A DNA stretch of 64,000 nucleotides from Alistipes sp. ZOR0009 (GCF_000798815.1 NZ_JTLD01000119.1:141438-205437), one strand, 5' to 3'. Numbered from the stretch's first letter, positions 9,501-20,700 are shown. Translations and numbers: made by a program. The notes: generated by a model not told the origin, from the letters alone.

Positions 9501-11830
9501 ATGATAGCAGAATAATCACCTGCTTTGGTTACGGTGATGGATGGCGTTTTTGCTCCAGTACTCCATTCGTACGCTATCGCATTTAATGTCCGTAGCTCTA
9601 ATGCATCACCAGCACAAAGAATGGTTTTACCCATTGGTTCAACGGTTGGCTTCTTTTCTGGATAAACCGAAACCTCAATGGTTGGTGTTTGAACATCGCA
9701 GCCGTTGGCATCGTATACTGTAGCCTTGTAAACTCCAGCAGAAGAAACCTGAATCGTTTTATCTGTTTGTCCCGTATTCCATGCGTAGGCATTTCCTTCG
9801 CTAACGGTAAGCGAAAGGCTTTCGCCCGGACATAACTTTGTTGATCTAGAAGCAATAACTGAAGGCTTGATGGTTACAGGCACCTCCTTAACGGTAATAC
9901 TAGCCGAAGAAGGGCAGCCAAAGCCATCAGTTACCGTTACCGCGTAATCACCAGGTTTCATAATAGAGATTTCGCGCTTAGTATCCAAGGTAGACCATTG
10001 GTAGCTTGCTGCATCGGGGGCTGTTAGCGTTATCGCTCCACCCTGACAGAGCGTACTCCTTGAAGAGGAGATGGAGGCTAGAGGCGTAAGCGTTCCGTTT
10101 GAGATCACAGTAACCTTGTTTGACGTAAATACGCAGCCAAAAGCATTGGTAACCCGAGCCTCGTAAATGCCGGCTTGGCTTACGTTGATATTGGCTCCAG
10201 CTAGCGGCACAAGGGCGCCATCTTTATACCATTCAACCCTTGCTCCTGCTGGCATTACGCTAAGTGCAACAGGCTTGCCGTAGCAAATGGTGGTTGATGA
10301 TGCTAAAACCTTTGGTTCTAGGTTATGTACAATTACAGAAACAGGTGCAGAGGTAGCCTCGCATCCATTTGCGTCGCCAATGCGTACGGTGTAGGTGCCG
10401 CTTTGGGTGGCATCAATACTTTTAGAGGTTGATCCATTCGACCAGCGGTAGTATGCGGCATCAACAGAGGTTAACCGAACAGCGCTCCCCATACAGAACT
10501 CGGTGGCACCTTCGGGCGTAATAATCGATGTTGGAGAGGGAAGCGATGCCTGCTTTATCTCGATAGGTTCGGACGTTGCCACGCATCCATTCTCATCCTC
10601 AACTGTTACCTGATAAGTTCCTGCAACGCTTGCTTCTATTGCTGCTGAAGTAGCTCCGGTGCTCCAAGAATACTTAAACGCTTTAGAAGTTGTAAGAGGG
10701 ACGGAGCCTCCCAAGCAGATGGTAGAGGAACCTCCAATATCAATAGTAGGCTTAGGTAAGCCATCATTAAACTCGGCAAAAAAGATCTTAGACTCCTTTG
10801 AGCATCCTTTAGTGCCGTAGATAATCAACTTAAAATATCCCGACTCTTTTACTTCTACGCTTTTCGATGTGCCATATTTTGTCCATGTTCCTGTAGGAGT
10901 ATCCGCTCGCAACCATTCATAGGTTGTAGCTTCCGATCCTGTAAGAGTTAATGTCTTTCCTTTACAAATGGGTATCGTTCCAGATGCAGTAATAGTTGCT
11001 GGCTTCAACTCAATGCAAGGATCCGTGAAGCAAGATAGCGGTTGCTGCTTAGAAGCGCCTCCGTTGTAGCATCCAAGGACATTACCCAACGAGCTAGAGG
11101 CGTCGGCACAGGCAAGCCTATTGAAACGAGCAATACCTCCGCCGTATAAATTTGCAGCATTAGGATTTTCATCGGCTACCGTTTTACAGGCTACAGCCAT
11201 TGCCTTAGAGATACCTCCCTTAAACATACTGGCACCATCAGTGAGGCTTGTTCCTGCATTGCTACAGCCTAAAGCGGTAATTGTCGATGATCCACCTCTG
11301 TATACATCCACCTTTCGTCCCATGGCAATCGGTTCGCCGCAGCTGATGGAGGTGTAGCTGCGCCCTCCTTGAAATACGGGGTAGATATAGTTAAGAAGAG
11401 TTGGGGCATCAAGGCACGAAATAGCAGGTAGTGTACTTACCGAGCCTTTATAAAGTCCTGTTAAAGTCTCATCAGGGGTTAGTATAGAGGGGGCTCCGCA
11501 TGATATTGGCTCTACATTGCTGTCTCCTCCCTTGTAAATTCCTCCATGGATCTTTCCATCGGCAGATAGTACAGCTCCTTTTAGGCATCCTGCGGGGAGG
11601 GTATTCAGCGGAGGTGTATCACCTTTATATATGGATAAAAAAATTCCAGCCTGTAATAGCATACCACAGCTATGCAACGAAGAATTGGACGTACTTCCCC
11701 TATAACAAGGTAAGTCTTCGTCTCCTTCAGTTAAGGAGGATAGGGATGTCGTTTTGCTACCGTTTGCTGCTAAGGCAGACATAACTACTGCAAAAACGAG
11801 CAGTATGCAGGAGTATAGGACTCTCAACAA
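6593..11830 (-). CDS. Giant secreted Ig-like repeat protein (1745 aa), adhesin-like
   Basis: A signal peptide spans residues 1-21. Residues about 42-267 hold nine copies of a short unit near 25 aa with the pattern [YF]-x-G-G-x-S then a Cys about seven residues on (for example YKGGDSNVEPISC, YRGGSSTITALGC). Residues about 275-1475 hold roughly fifteen Ig/PKD-like modules of 75-85 aa, each with a Y-x-W-S-T-G strand and an ending of the type DANGCTATS. Two less regular beta domains follow; the last (about 1640-1745) is PKD-like. I see no standard T9SS sorting domain at the end, so the export route is unclear. The start is a TTG at 11830 (another TTG lies one codon upstream); no ATG fits the signal peptide. 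It is probably a surface adhesin or matrix protein. Confidence 0.75.
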   Translation of the reverse strand: MLRVLYSCILLVFAVVMSALAANGSKTTSLSSLTEGDEDLPCYRGSTSNSSLHSCGMLLQAGIFLSIYKGDTPPLNTLPAGCLKGAVLSADGKIHGGIYKGGDSNVEPISCGAPSILTPDETLTGLYKGSVSTLPAISCLDAPTLLNYIYPVFQGGRSYTSISCGEPIAMGRKVDVYRGGSSTITALGCSNAGTSLTDGASMFKGGISKAMAVACKTVADENPNAANLYGGGIARFNRLACADASSSLGNVLGCYNGGASKQQPLSCFTDPCIELKPATITASGTIPICKGKTLTLTGSEATTYEWLRADTPTGTWTKYGTSKSVEVKESGYFKLIIYGTKGCSKESKIFFAEFNDGLPKPTIDIGGSSTICLGGSVPLTTSKAFKYSWSTGATSAAIEASVAGTYQVTVEDENGCVATSEPIEIKQASLPSPTSIITPEGATEFCMGSAVRLTSVDAAYYRWSNGSTSKSIDATQSGTYTVRIGDANGCEATSAPVSVIVHNLEPKVLASSTTICYGKPVALSVMPAGARVEWYKDGALVPLAGANINVSQAGIYEARVTNAFGCVFTSNKVTVISNGTLTPLASISSSRSTLCQGGAITLTAPDAASYQWSTLDTKREISIMKPGDYAVTVTDGFGCPSSASITVKEVPVTIKPSVIASRSTKLCPGESLSLTVSEGNAYAWNTGQTDKTIQVSSAGVYKATVYDANGCDVQTPTIEVSVYPEKKPTVEPMGKTILCAGDALELRTLNAIAYEWSTGAKTPSITVTKAGDYSAIITDENGCRFNTAPLAVQQYTGEIPPATISSSQPVVDDKIYICPDDEVTLEANEAAEYRWSTGESTRTIKVSKPGRYSVALTYGSTCTSVSKEVEVLIRSRRPMITVDGRTAICPGEKLTLELDHGSSFVWNSGQHTQKIEIDKAGTYFATVIDEYGCTLASDAVDVTMFEVTKPTVTLSGKNMLCTNESVVLNASNAIAYQWSTGEVSQSITVKDAGSYSITTTDANGCTATSPSVTIGKHPVRNPVIEVAGGLTICQGEELTLAAPSEGTTFLWNNGATTSTIPVKEETKFGSFSYSVAVTYPEGCTYTSPEVYIKVNRNPNKPEIFSVASNDICPDPSIALIATQSDGYNYEWSTGAKTFGIVANKPGNYWVKVSDKLTGCSSRSDEMVVDKLISAKVTIDPSGPINICDVGSIKLSSSIQNATEYRWSSGEKTSSITVNQPGYYKVTVTNEKGCSQTSEYVEVRSRAQIPEPTITADGSTTFCEGSSVKLSCTLSKNYQWRRDGIDIATANLKSLEVTQSGSYTVVVSDKTGCKKESRPVVIKVNPLPKPTIMPSGKVPICPSSTVTLTSSEAVSYQWSNGKTDRQITVDTPGQTFTVAVVDANGCSAQSPAVEVVVATQKAPAPSVSTKPVCQGERATLTATSTIDNPIFTWYTTADGGAAIATSSQLQTEALSTNTTYWVAVHNLTQCQSNRTQVEVTVKTKPSITFNLPASTCSSGSTIALVATPEGGTFSGTGVTANTFDPKGLSGAIRLTYTLDDGCISTSTKKIQVDNISVNLKSSAAGMVEPGTSITFTATSSAADCTYEFFVNGSSVQAAGKSNTFTSDALINGDELKVRAVNTTTGCWAEDALQANIRQPISWEEPSGNIACAKGQTVFKVTKYDGYSYSWRLSDPVAGGVSATGNPSEMIVTWTDNSYFAKGVIMVELDVIVEFTLPSGKKGSLSKRVKFYRRPETGAVYGMKNQQ

Positions 11831-11932
11831 GATGCTTTTTAGTAGATTAATAGGAGTATTAGAGAATAAATGAAGCGTTTGGGCGTATTTTGTGCCACCG
11901 GTAATACCCCAAACTATAATATAAGAACGATA

Positions 11933-13507
11933 TTATGGTGCAGTGCGAACACCTCTACCACCATAGCTATCCTGTCGTGAAGCGTCAGTATCGTTTGCTT
12001 TAAGCCTATCAGAAATTCGCGCTCTATCAGGATGATCCTCGAAGCTGCCACCTCTGAATCCTAGTCCTGTACCATTAATATTGGGCCAAGTTCCAGGCAA
12101 ATCAGGATTAACGCCTGGGCCTATCTCTCCGTTACCATGGTTACCTATAAAGGTACGACCTGTGGCATTACCTAAGCCAACGCAGCGTTCCCATAGGTTT
12201 CCTGACATCTCCATAATACCCCAGTAGGTTGCTCCAGCTTTTGTTCTGCTGCTTACAGGAGTGGCAAAACCACCCGATCTTATTGGTCCAGAAAGTACTG
12301 CGGTAACTTTACTATCTGAACCAACCTTTCCTACAGCGCAGTTGGCCTCGACGTTTGAGGGAGCCTCGTTGTTCATTCCCTCATTAGATAAACCTAGCGC
12401 ATTATTAATGCTAATGCTACCCCATGCGTACTGCGTATTATTGGGTGCGGATGGCACGGCAAGGGTGCCTCTACATGCTTTTTCATACTCTAATTCGGTC
12501 ATAGGTCTAAGGCCAGCCCAATCGAGGTATGCAAGCACGTCTTTTGCAGATAAAAAATTACAAGCTCTAAACGCATCGCCTGCATTCTTTAGGTCGTACG
12601 ACGCAGGTGTTGTCCCTGTTCCCCCATTCTTGACAATCCCATGACGGGCTTCAGCCTTGTTTGGGAAATATGTTCCAGCATTTTTTACTGCAACGGAGAC
12701 CTTATTTAAGAATAATACATACTCTCCTTGAGTTATTTCATGCTTCATACAGTAGAAACCTGCATATCCTTTGGGATAGTTAGCGTCAAGATTTCGTCCT
12801 GTATAGTAATCGAAATCATCGCCAACACCAGCACCAGCACCAGTCCAGCTTTTATACGATTCGCTAAAGTACGAGCGCATATGAGATGGGGTTGTTTCTG
12901 CATTTATGAAGGCAGGAGCAGTGCTGGTATAGTTGATTAGCCTACCTGTAGAAGAAAAGTCTCCAGCATAAAAAGCACCCTCAGGGACATATACCATTTC
13001 TGTTGCAAGCACGCAAACCTCAACCTGTTCTCCGCCAGTAAGCCCATTGGCTTCGTAGTCCCACTCCAACTCTACGTCCTGAGCGGTAAAGTTTCCGTTT
13101 CCATCCGTTTTACGGTAGATAAATGCGCCTACTCCTGGGTTTACATCCTTGCCGTTGATGTTCGCAGGGCTTGTTCCTACCTTGTAGTCTGCATTATCTG
13201 GAACCTTATGTTTTACTCCTGTACCTGTTGCTAGGTAGCCGTGGTACCAATCTTCGTTGGGAACTTCCCTGAACTTAATAAACACCCATGCTGCATCCCA
13301 GTTTTTGGGGCCTGTTGCTTCTGATGATATTCTCCACGAGTGATCCCAAGTTACGGTGAACTTTACCTGAGCTGTTTTTTTGTCGGAGTTAGTAGTGACG
13401 GTGGTGTTGAGAACCTGAATTCCGCTTGCCAATACCTTACATGGAACAGCTATTACAGCGAATAGACAAACAAGCGCTCCCAACAGCGTTGACTTACAAT
13501 TTCTCAT
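11933..13507 (-). CDS. Secreted SUMF1/formylglycine-generating-enzyme-fold protein, probably non-catalytic
   Basis: This 524-aa protein has a signal peptide (1-27), a beta-rich N-terminal domain (about 28-168) and a SUMF1 domain (about 171-522) starting MVYVPEGAFYAGDF, with GLRPMTELEYEKACRG in the middle and GFRGGSFEDHPDRARISDR near the end. Catalytic sulfatase-activating enzymes carry an active-site Cys close to a terminal GFRC; here the end is GVRTAP and the Cys is absent. A structural role is therefore more likely, as for GldJ/GldK-type relatives. It lies 102 bases upstream of the 1745-aa gene on the same strand, and the two may be cotranscribed. Confidence 0.8.
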   Translation of the reverse strand: MRNCKSTLLGALVCLFAVIAVPCKVLASGIQVLNTTVTTNSDKKTAQVKFTVTWDHSWRISSEATGPKNWDAAWVFIKFREVPNEDWYHGYLATGTGVKHKVPDNADYKVGTSPANINGKDVNPGVGAFIYRKTDGNGNFTAQDVELEWDYEANGLTGGEQVEVCVLATEMVYVPEGAFYAGDFSSTGRLINYTSTAPAFINAETTPSHMRSYFSESYKSWTGAGAGVGDDFDYYTGRNLDANYPKGYAGFYCMKHEITQGEYVLFLNKVSVAVKNAGTYFPNKAEARHGIVKNGGTGTTPASYDLKNAGDAFRACNFLSAKDVLAYLDWAGLRPMTELEYEKACRGTLAVPSAPNNTQYAWGSISINNALGLSNEGMNNEAPSNVEANCAVGKVGSDSKVTAVLSGPIRSGGFATPVSSRTKAGATYWGIMEMSGNLWERCVGLGNATGRTFIGNHGNGEIGPGVNPDLPGTWPNINGTGLGFRGGSFEDHPDRARISDRLKANDTDASRQDSYGGRGVRTAP

Positions 13508-13918
13508 ATTTATATTTTACTTAGCCAGATTTTTTTAAATTATGGCAAAGATAGGCTCTAAGGCTTCTGTATTTTTACAATAATTACCGCTCTGCCGCTT
13601 TTAAACTTTAATTAAGTAAGTTTTTGCTAACTAGGTTAAGGTGTCTTGGGGTGTGTTGTCGTTTCCTGATTTTAATCTCTTAGTAATCAAATTTAGGGAG
13701 CATGTTTTGGTTGGCTTATAAGTATTTCATGCAAGTGTACTTTAACATACAAAAAATGGGGCGGCATAAATTTTATCCCGCCCAATCCTAGTTGTAGCGT
13801 TGTAGCGTTTTTTATTTTGTTAGAATGCTCAGGTTTGTTGTTTGATGGTTGTTTTGTTGCGGGTTGGAAAAGTGTCATTTTGCAATATCTCGCCGAATGT
13901 TTGGCAGTATACATAAAA
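13508..13918. other. Intergenic region, no gene seen
   Basis: This AT-rich stretch lies between the SUMF1-fold gene and the terminator of the FN3 lipoprotein gene. Short open frames on both strands have poor composition and no recognisable product. It probably holds the promoter and leader of the SUMF1-fold gene. Confidence 0.5.
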
Positions 13919-13949
13919 AAGAGGGTGCTCTACTGCACCCTCTTCTTTT
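13919..13949. terminator. Hairpin terminator after the FN3 lipoprotein gene
   Basis: The stem AAGAGGGTGC pairs with GCACCCTCTT around the loop TCTACT, with A-rich and T-rich flanks on both sides. It lies 45 bases past the stop of the minus-strand lipoprotein gene and separates it from the SUMF1-fold gene. Confidence 0.75.
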
Positions 13950-13993
13950 TATCTATGTCTTTAGCTATTGATCCGTTAAGTAGAGCCTGCTTC

Positions 13994-14671
13994 TTAAATT
14001 ATACGGAATGAGCCTACTGTTGAAACGGAAGTGTTTCCAGCCGCATCTTTAGTAACCACCTTCCAGAAGTAGGTTTTACCGCTGTCGAGTTTCTGTTTAG
14101 TGCTTGATTCTGTTAATGATTTAACTACCTGCGTCGAAGCATCCTTGTTGTCGAGGTAAAAAGAGTAGCTGACAATGTCGTTATCTAGATCATTACCCTT
14201 CCAGCTGAAAGATACTTCTATAGATGTCGCTCCATCAGAGCTGATAGCTGTTCCATTTATTGGCGTTTGCAGTTCGGCCGGGAATGGCACATATTTTTCG
14301 GCTATCTGGCCTGCAAGATAAAAGAACCACGTTTCGGAGGTTGTTTTACCCGTTACATTAATAGCCTTTACGCACCAAGAGTAGGGTTTGTTTGGCTCTA
14401 GTGCAACCTTACAGGATGTCTCTTTTGCAGTGTAGGTTGTTGCTTTTTGAGTTTTTAAATCTTTAACCTCAATTTCGTAGCTATCAGCATTGGCGGATTT
14501 TGCCCACTTAAGCTCGACTTCTGGCTTATCATTTTTAATACAGGCGCTATTGTTCGCTGGTTGCGATAGTAAAAATAAGCCTGGTGCTGGTTCGCTATCC
14601 GACTTCCCACAGCTGGCAAGTGTTGCGCAAATGGCAACTATAGAGAGAACCGTAGAAATTCTATGTAACAT
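13994..14671 (-). CDS. Lipoprotein with two fibronectin type III-like domains
   Basis: This 225-aa protein starts with a lipoprotein signal (lipobox LASC, Cys near residue 21). It is followed by two FN3-like domains, about residues 35-118 (VELKWAKSANADSYEIEV, then YSWCVKAIN) and about 130-224 (VSFSWKGNDLDNDIVSYSFYL, then TYFWKVVTKDAAGN). It is anchored in a membrane, most likely the outer one. It lies 102 bases downstream of the 2087-aa T9SS gene on the same strand and may help hold or present that protein; this is inferred from position alone. Confidence 0.75.
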   Translation of the reverse strand: MLHRISTVLSIVAICATLASCGKSDSEPAPGLFLLSQPANNSACIKNDKPEVELKWAKSANADSYEIEVKDLKTQKATTYTAKETSCKVALEPNKPYSWCVKAINVTGKTTSETWFFYLAGQIAEKYVPFPAELQTPINGTAISSDGATSIEVSFSWKGNDLDNDIVSYSFYLDNKDASTQVVKSLTESSTKQKLDSGKTYFWKVVTKDAAGNTSVSTVGSFRII

Positions 14672-14695
14672 AACTTTTAATTTAGTGGTAAGGAG

Positions 14696-14735
14696 TCGAC
14701 GTAAGAGTGTTTCTTTATTGAAATTCTTACGTCGA
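14696..14735. repeat. Inverted repeat between T9SS cargo gene and FN3 lipoprotein gene
   Basis: An 11-bp perfect inverted repeat (TCGACGTAAGA and TCTTACGTCGA) is separated by 18 bases. It lacks a T-run on either side, so it may be an mRNA-processing or attenuation hairpin between the two minus-strand genes rather than a full terminator. Confidence 0.45.
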
Positions 14736-14773
14736 GCTCATGTTTATTTCACGTTTATTTTTCGGTAGCACTG

Positions 14774-17700
14774 CTACATCTTTATCAGCTTTTGGTTGTA
14801 GCTAAGTTTTGTACCCTTGATGATAACGCCATAGGTTCCAGAAGGAAGGTTCGATACGTTTAGTTCAATCGTGCTCCCTGAGTAGATTGCATATTTTTGG
14901 CTGAAGCATATGCTGCCACTTGGTAGAGATACAATTTGAAGGAAGATATCCTTTTCTTCTGTCTCTGGAATTCTTACGGTAACCTTATCGGTTGCTGGAT
15001 TAGGGTACATGATGAAGTTTGTACTACCGTCATTATGAACAACCTCCTCAAACACTCCTTGACAAAGTTTTTCTGTTGCAATCCTAATTCTGTTTTCACC
15101 CAACTTTAATGAAAGTTGTAGATCAGAATCGTAGGTTTGCGTAGTATTTCCGTTAAGGGTAACATAGTACTGCTCTCCTCCCTTTAGGTGGTAGCTGGCC
15201 ATATTTTTGGCATTGTCAACTTTTTGGACGTTGAGTGCTTCTGGCTCTGCTATGGTGACATCGAAATTTTGTTCGTAGCCACTGAGTGCGGCAATCCTAA
15301 AGGTTACGGTGTAGTTGTCAGGTACAAGATTCGTTACTGTTAACTCAGTTCCAGAGGTGAGGTAGGGAGTCTTAGATCCTGTCTTTTCCCCTTTTATGCT
15401 GATCTCGTAGTCAAAAGCTTTGCTCATATTCAGTTTGAGGATCCCATCGTTGGTTCCTCTACAGCTACAGTTGGTGGCTTTTAACTGGTAGTTAGTGGTA
15501 GCGACTAATTCCGATATACCAACAACGGCCAGCTTTGAGGCTTCATAGATTGTACCATCTGATACCTTTTTCAGCGTAATGGTGTAGGTGCCAACCGGGA
15601 TATCAGAGAATACGTTGCTGCTTTGGTAGGTTGTTCCGTTGATGCTGTATTCGAAACCAGCGGCAGGTGTAACCGTAATTGCTCCCGCTAATTTTTTATC
15701 GGTTGGCTGAGTAACCGTAAAATCAATGGGTTCAAAAGAGGCAACAAGAGTACGGTCTGACGCATCAACATTAAAGGTGTATGCAGAGTTGGAGGCAACA
15801 TCTACAAGATTTTCTTTCCAACCCGTGAATGCATAACCGCGTTTTGCTGTTGCTGTTAGCGTGCAGCTTGCGTTGTAGGGGTACGATCCAGCACCAGAAA
15901 TGTTTCCTGCTGCATCAATTGATGTAGTAGCAGCAATGGTGTAGCTGTTTACAGTCCATTGTGCTTGGGCTGTTTGGTTTGATGAATAATTCCAAACTTT
16001 TGAAGCATCTATGCTGCTGTCCCCGATTTTCCAGCCTGCAAAGGTGTGTCCTTTTTTGGTAGGAGTAGGAAGATCGCCAAAGGTGTCGCCGTAGCTCAAA
16101 TTTTTACTTGTGGTGGTAGTTTCGCCTCCAATTGCATCGAAGGTGAGGGTGAAAATACTGCTCCAGCTACAAATTTTTTGGTTCCAAGCGCCTTCTGTAA
16201 TGAACGATTGCGGGCCGAATTTAGGAATCGCATTGGATGCTCGATCTCCTCCTTTCAGTGTTCCCATACCGCCTGTAATAGTAACGTCGTTGTACCAGTT
16301 TAGAAGAGCAGTGCTTGTATAACTACAAGGGAAAGTTGTTGCAATAATATTTCCGCCTCGAATAGTAATAGTATTGGCTGCTATCGAACTTGTGCTATTA
16401 CAATTCTGGCCACCTGTGATTTGTATGTTTCCACTTTGAATTGTAATAGAGTCATTGGCTACAATTCCTTGCGTGTTAGATACTTTTCCAGGTGCAGTTA
16501 TAGTAAGTGTTCCTTTTCCTGCAATGTTTAGGCTCGAGTAGCTTTGTAGAGCCACATTGCTATTTATATTAGAAGGTGATGTTATGGAGTTACTCCCTTC
16601 AAAAGCAATGTTTATAGTGTTTGTTGCGTCAAATGATACGATGCCAAACTCTATATTGTTAAGCTTATAAGTATTGGTAATGTCTGCATTTTTGAGTTTT
16701 AGAGTAAAGCTGTTAGGGTCGTAAGTTGCCATTCCCTTTCCACACGCAATGGAGAGTTGGTTGGCCGTAAATTCTTGTCCATTAGCGTATACTCCATAAG
16801 GGGTTGCCCCACCTTTATTCCATTGGCATTCGGTCCCATTCCAACTTCCAGAGGTAATTCCAACTCCATTTTTAAAGAAGGGGAGCGAATTGAAGGCTAT
16901 ATCAGTTGTTGTTTGGGTGTTTGCTTTTGCACTTCCACTTCCTCCACTAATGTTGAATGTCGACTGATTGCAAAAAACACCCCAAGAGTGAGCTTCGTTT
17001 GAAATGGCTCCTCCTGTGATATTAACATTCCCACCAGCAATTGTGATGGAGGATTGGGTTGCGTAAATACCGCTACTAATCCCTTGTTTGTAACTTACAT
17101 CACCACCTATGATAGAAACACTACCGTTACCATCGATTGTGATATTGGCTAAATTAGTGGAAATTCCAGCAGATAGTGATTCTTCGGTAGGGGCAGGATG
17201 AATGCTATTATTACCTTCGAGCATAATTTTCACCTCTCCATACTTTGCTACTATGCCAGCCTTGGGTTGGTTGGGTGTTGTGGCGGTTATTTCCGCATTG
17301 TTTAGCGTAAGTGTACTATTACTTGCATTGTATGTTGCAGATCCGCTTCCACATGCTACCGTATTGTTGGGAGCTGTAATGATATTAGTTCCGTTTACAT
17401 ATAACTCTAAGTTAGCTTCTTTTGCTGTTAATTCATAACTACCCGTCATTCTCGGGAAATGAGAGCATTGTAGCAAGTAGTATTCACCGGGCATTAACAT
17501 CTTGTCTGCATCCCAGAGGTTTTTATTTATGAGGCTAAAGTTGTTCTCTCCATTCTTTTTGTAAATGAAAAACTCAGAATTTGAAGATCTGGTAAATGAT
17601 ACTATTTGTTTTTTTGCGATAGTCAACTTGTGGGCTACTGCAAAGTAGGCGCCTCCTGCCTCCATAAAAGCAGGTACATTTTGTCCTAAAATGAGAGGAG

Positions 17701-20700
17701 ATTCTTCTGTAAATTCACCTTTTCTAGAAAAAGGAAGTTTTTCGATTGAAGGTGCTGCATTTAAAAAGTCGTTAAGAGTTAAGGCTGGGGATTTTTTTAC
17801 CTCAAGAGCATATTCTCCCGTTTCGCGTGGTTCGTACGCACTTCCTACAATATAGTATTCGCCAGCAGATAATTGCATCTCTAGCGAAGTGGTTGATCCT
17901 CTTCGATACTTTGCCTCTAATTGGCATTTGCCACTGGCACCTTTCTTATAAAGGAAAATGGTGCTAGCCCTTCTGCTTGTAAAACTTATTTCAACCGATT
18001 GAGGAGTGCTTACGATTACCTTATGGGCTACAGCATAGTAACTGTTTCCGTATTCTCCAAATTCGGGTAGGGTTTGGCTTAGAACTGGAGTTGATTGATT
18101 GGTAAATTCTCCGCTTGTATTAAAAGGTAATGTTTTAATTTCAGTGGCTCCAGAAATAAGTTCGGATAGCGTGATTGATGTAGAGGCATCTGCCGTTAAG
18201 GAATAGGTTCCCGTTGTTCTTGGAGTGCTCGTTGTTCCTACAATGTAGTAGTCTCCTGCTTGGAGAAGAATATCAAGAGGTGAGACGCCATTTTTGCTGT
18301 TGTTTGTAACAAGACTAAAGCTATTGTCTGCATTCTTTTTGTACAGGTAAATGCGGGAATTTGTGGCCTGTGAAAAGGTCGCTCTTAGTTTTTTAGGAGT
18401 GTCTGTTGCTATTTTGTAGGCTACTGCATAGTAACCGCAGCTTTGTTCTCCAAACATAGGCTCTGTTTGTCCTAAAACAAAATTTGATTGGCTGGTAAAC
18501 TCTCCTTCTTTAGAAGAAGGAATAACTCCTAAATCGGGAGCATTTGTTAGCAGCTCATTTAGGGAAATGGCTGTTGATCTGCTCACGTTAAAGGTGAATG
18601 CCCCAACTTCTCTATAGTTTTCAGAACTTCCTACAAAATAGTATTCGCCGGGTGTGAGGGTGATATCGAATCCTGTATTTCCATTGCTATTAGCCTTTTT
18701 TTTGGATACCAAAACGTAGCCTTTGTTGCTATTTCTTTGGTAAAGGTAGATGTTAGCCTTTGATGAGTTTAATTTAGAGTATGTTACGGCAATGTTTTGA
18801 GATGTTTCGATTGTTAGTTTGTAGGCCGTAGCATAGTGACTTCTGATATTGTACCCAAACGGTGGTTGACTTTGGGCTAACACTGCTGTTGACTGATTGT
18901 TAAATTCTCCGCTATTAGCGTATGGTAAAGCATCTATTACAGTCGCTTTTTCGAGTAGATCGTTTAAGGATATTGCAGTAGATTCGTTAACCTTAAAGCT
19001 ATAGGATCCTTTTGTTTGAGGGATTCTGGTGGATCCAACTAGGTAGTACTCTCCTGCGTTGAGTTTTATATCAAAACTTGGATCTGGCTCGAATGAGTAA
19101 CCCATTACATCAGAGTAGTTATTGCCATCTTTTTTGTAGATGTAAAATCTTCCTTCTTTTTGAGAATGTTCATATTTGAAAGCAAGATTTTTAGTTGTGC
19201 TAAGATTTATTTTGTAGGCTACGGCATAGTGTACCTCGTCAGAAAAACCAAAACCTGGGTTATTTTGACCTATTACACGAGCAGATCGGTCGTTGAATTC
19301 TCCGCTTTGTGTGAAATTTAGAGGATCTATTTCTGTGGCTCCTTTTAAGAATTCTTTAAGTGTAGTTATAGTTGATTGTTCAACTACGAATGAGTAAGTT
19401 TCATTGGTTGCAACCTCAGACGAATATCCTACTATGTAGTAGTCTCCTGGAGCGAAAATTTGTTCAATAGTTGGATTGTCAGAACTATAGGTCTGCTTGT
19501 ATAGTTCGTATTTATTGTCGGTATTCCTCCTATACACGTAAAGATTAGAGTAGTAACCTTTCTTAAACTTTATCGCGAGATATTTGGATTCGCTGAGGGT
19601 TAACTTACGGGCTATAGCATAGCTGGCCTTGCTGTCGTCTCCAAAAATGGGGTTGGATTGACCAAAAACAGACTTGGCTTGGGCTAAGAACTCGCCAGAT
19701 ATGGAAAATGGCATAGATCCGATTGGATCAGCTTCATTTAATAGCTGGTTTAAGGTTATTGTGGATGAGTTTGTTATTTCTAGCGAGTAAGTTCCTGTAG
19801 CATTTTCGTTGTTGGAAGTTCCTACTATATAGTATTCGCCAGCTGCAAGCTGACGATCTATTTTCGTAGAGTTTCCATTCCAATTGTATTTTTTTTCTAT
19901 GAGGGTATAGCTGTTGTCGGTATTCTTTTTATACAGATAGATAGCTGGACTTATTGCGAATGTGAACGTTGCAGAAATCGCTTTAGGTGTATCTAGTATT
20001 AACTTTTTTGCTATTGCATAGTAAGATCCACCTATTTCTCCAAAGTTGGGGGTTTGTTGCCCAAACGTAGATGTAGATTGTAGGGTAAACTCTCCGGATG
20101 TAGATGCTGGTAATGCTTCTATATTGCTAGCACGAAGCAGCAGCTGGTCTAGGTCTAGAGACGTAGAGTTGGTTACTTCAAACGTGTAGGCTCCTTGAGC
20201 TTTTGGGTTCTCTGTAGTTCCTACTAAATAGTATTCTCCAGTGGTAAGCTTGAGGTTTAATTTGCAAGATCTACTATTGCCATTTTGGGCTACAACAGTG
20301 TAGCTGTTATTGGCGTTCTTTTTATAAAGGTATAGGGTGGCATTTGAGTCAAATGAGAACGTTGCAGTAATTGCTTTAGGTGTATCAATTGTTACTTTTT
20401 TTGATACAGCATAGTAAGTACTTCCTGTATTTTTAAAAGATGGATTGGTCTGCCCAGGAACTAAGTCGGATTGAACGGTAAACCCTCCACTTTCTGTAAA
20501 GGGCAGAGTAGCTATAGCAGGTGCTTTATCTAAAAGCTCATTTAGAGTAGTGAGTTTTATATGATCTACGGACATCGTATAATTCCCCAAGGTATTAGGC
20601 TGGTAGCTGGTGCCTACAAAGTAGTATTCACCAGGTTTGAGAGAGAGCTCTAGCAAAGAGTTGCTATTTCCAGCTCTGTCATCATCGCTATTCACTAGTT

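Noticed and set aside
12261-12644. 127-codon frame antisense to the SUMF1-fold gene
   Set aside because: The opposite strand carries a clear conserved domain; this frame is a shadow of its codon usage.
11933-13507. Active formylglycine-generating (sulfatase-maturing) enzyme
   Set aside because: The C-terminal catalytic Cys is missing and no sulfatase gene is nearby.
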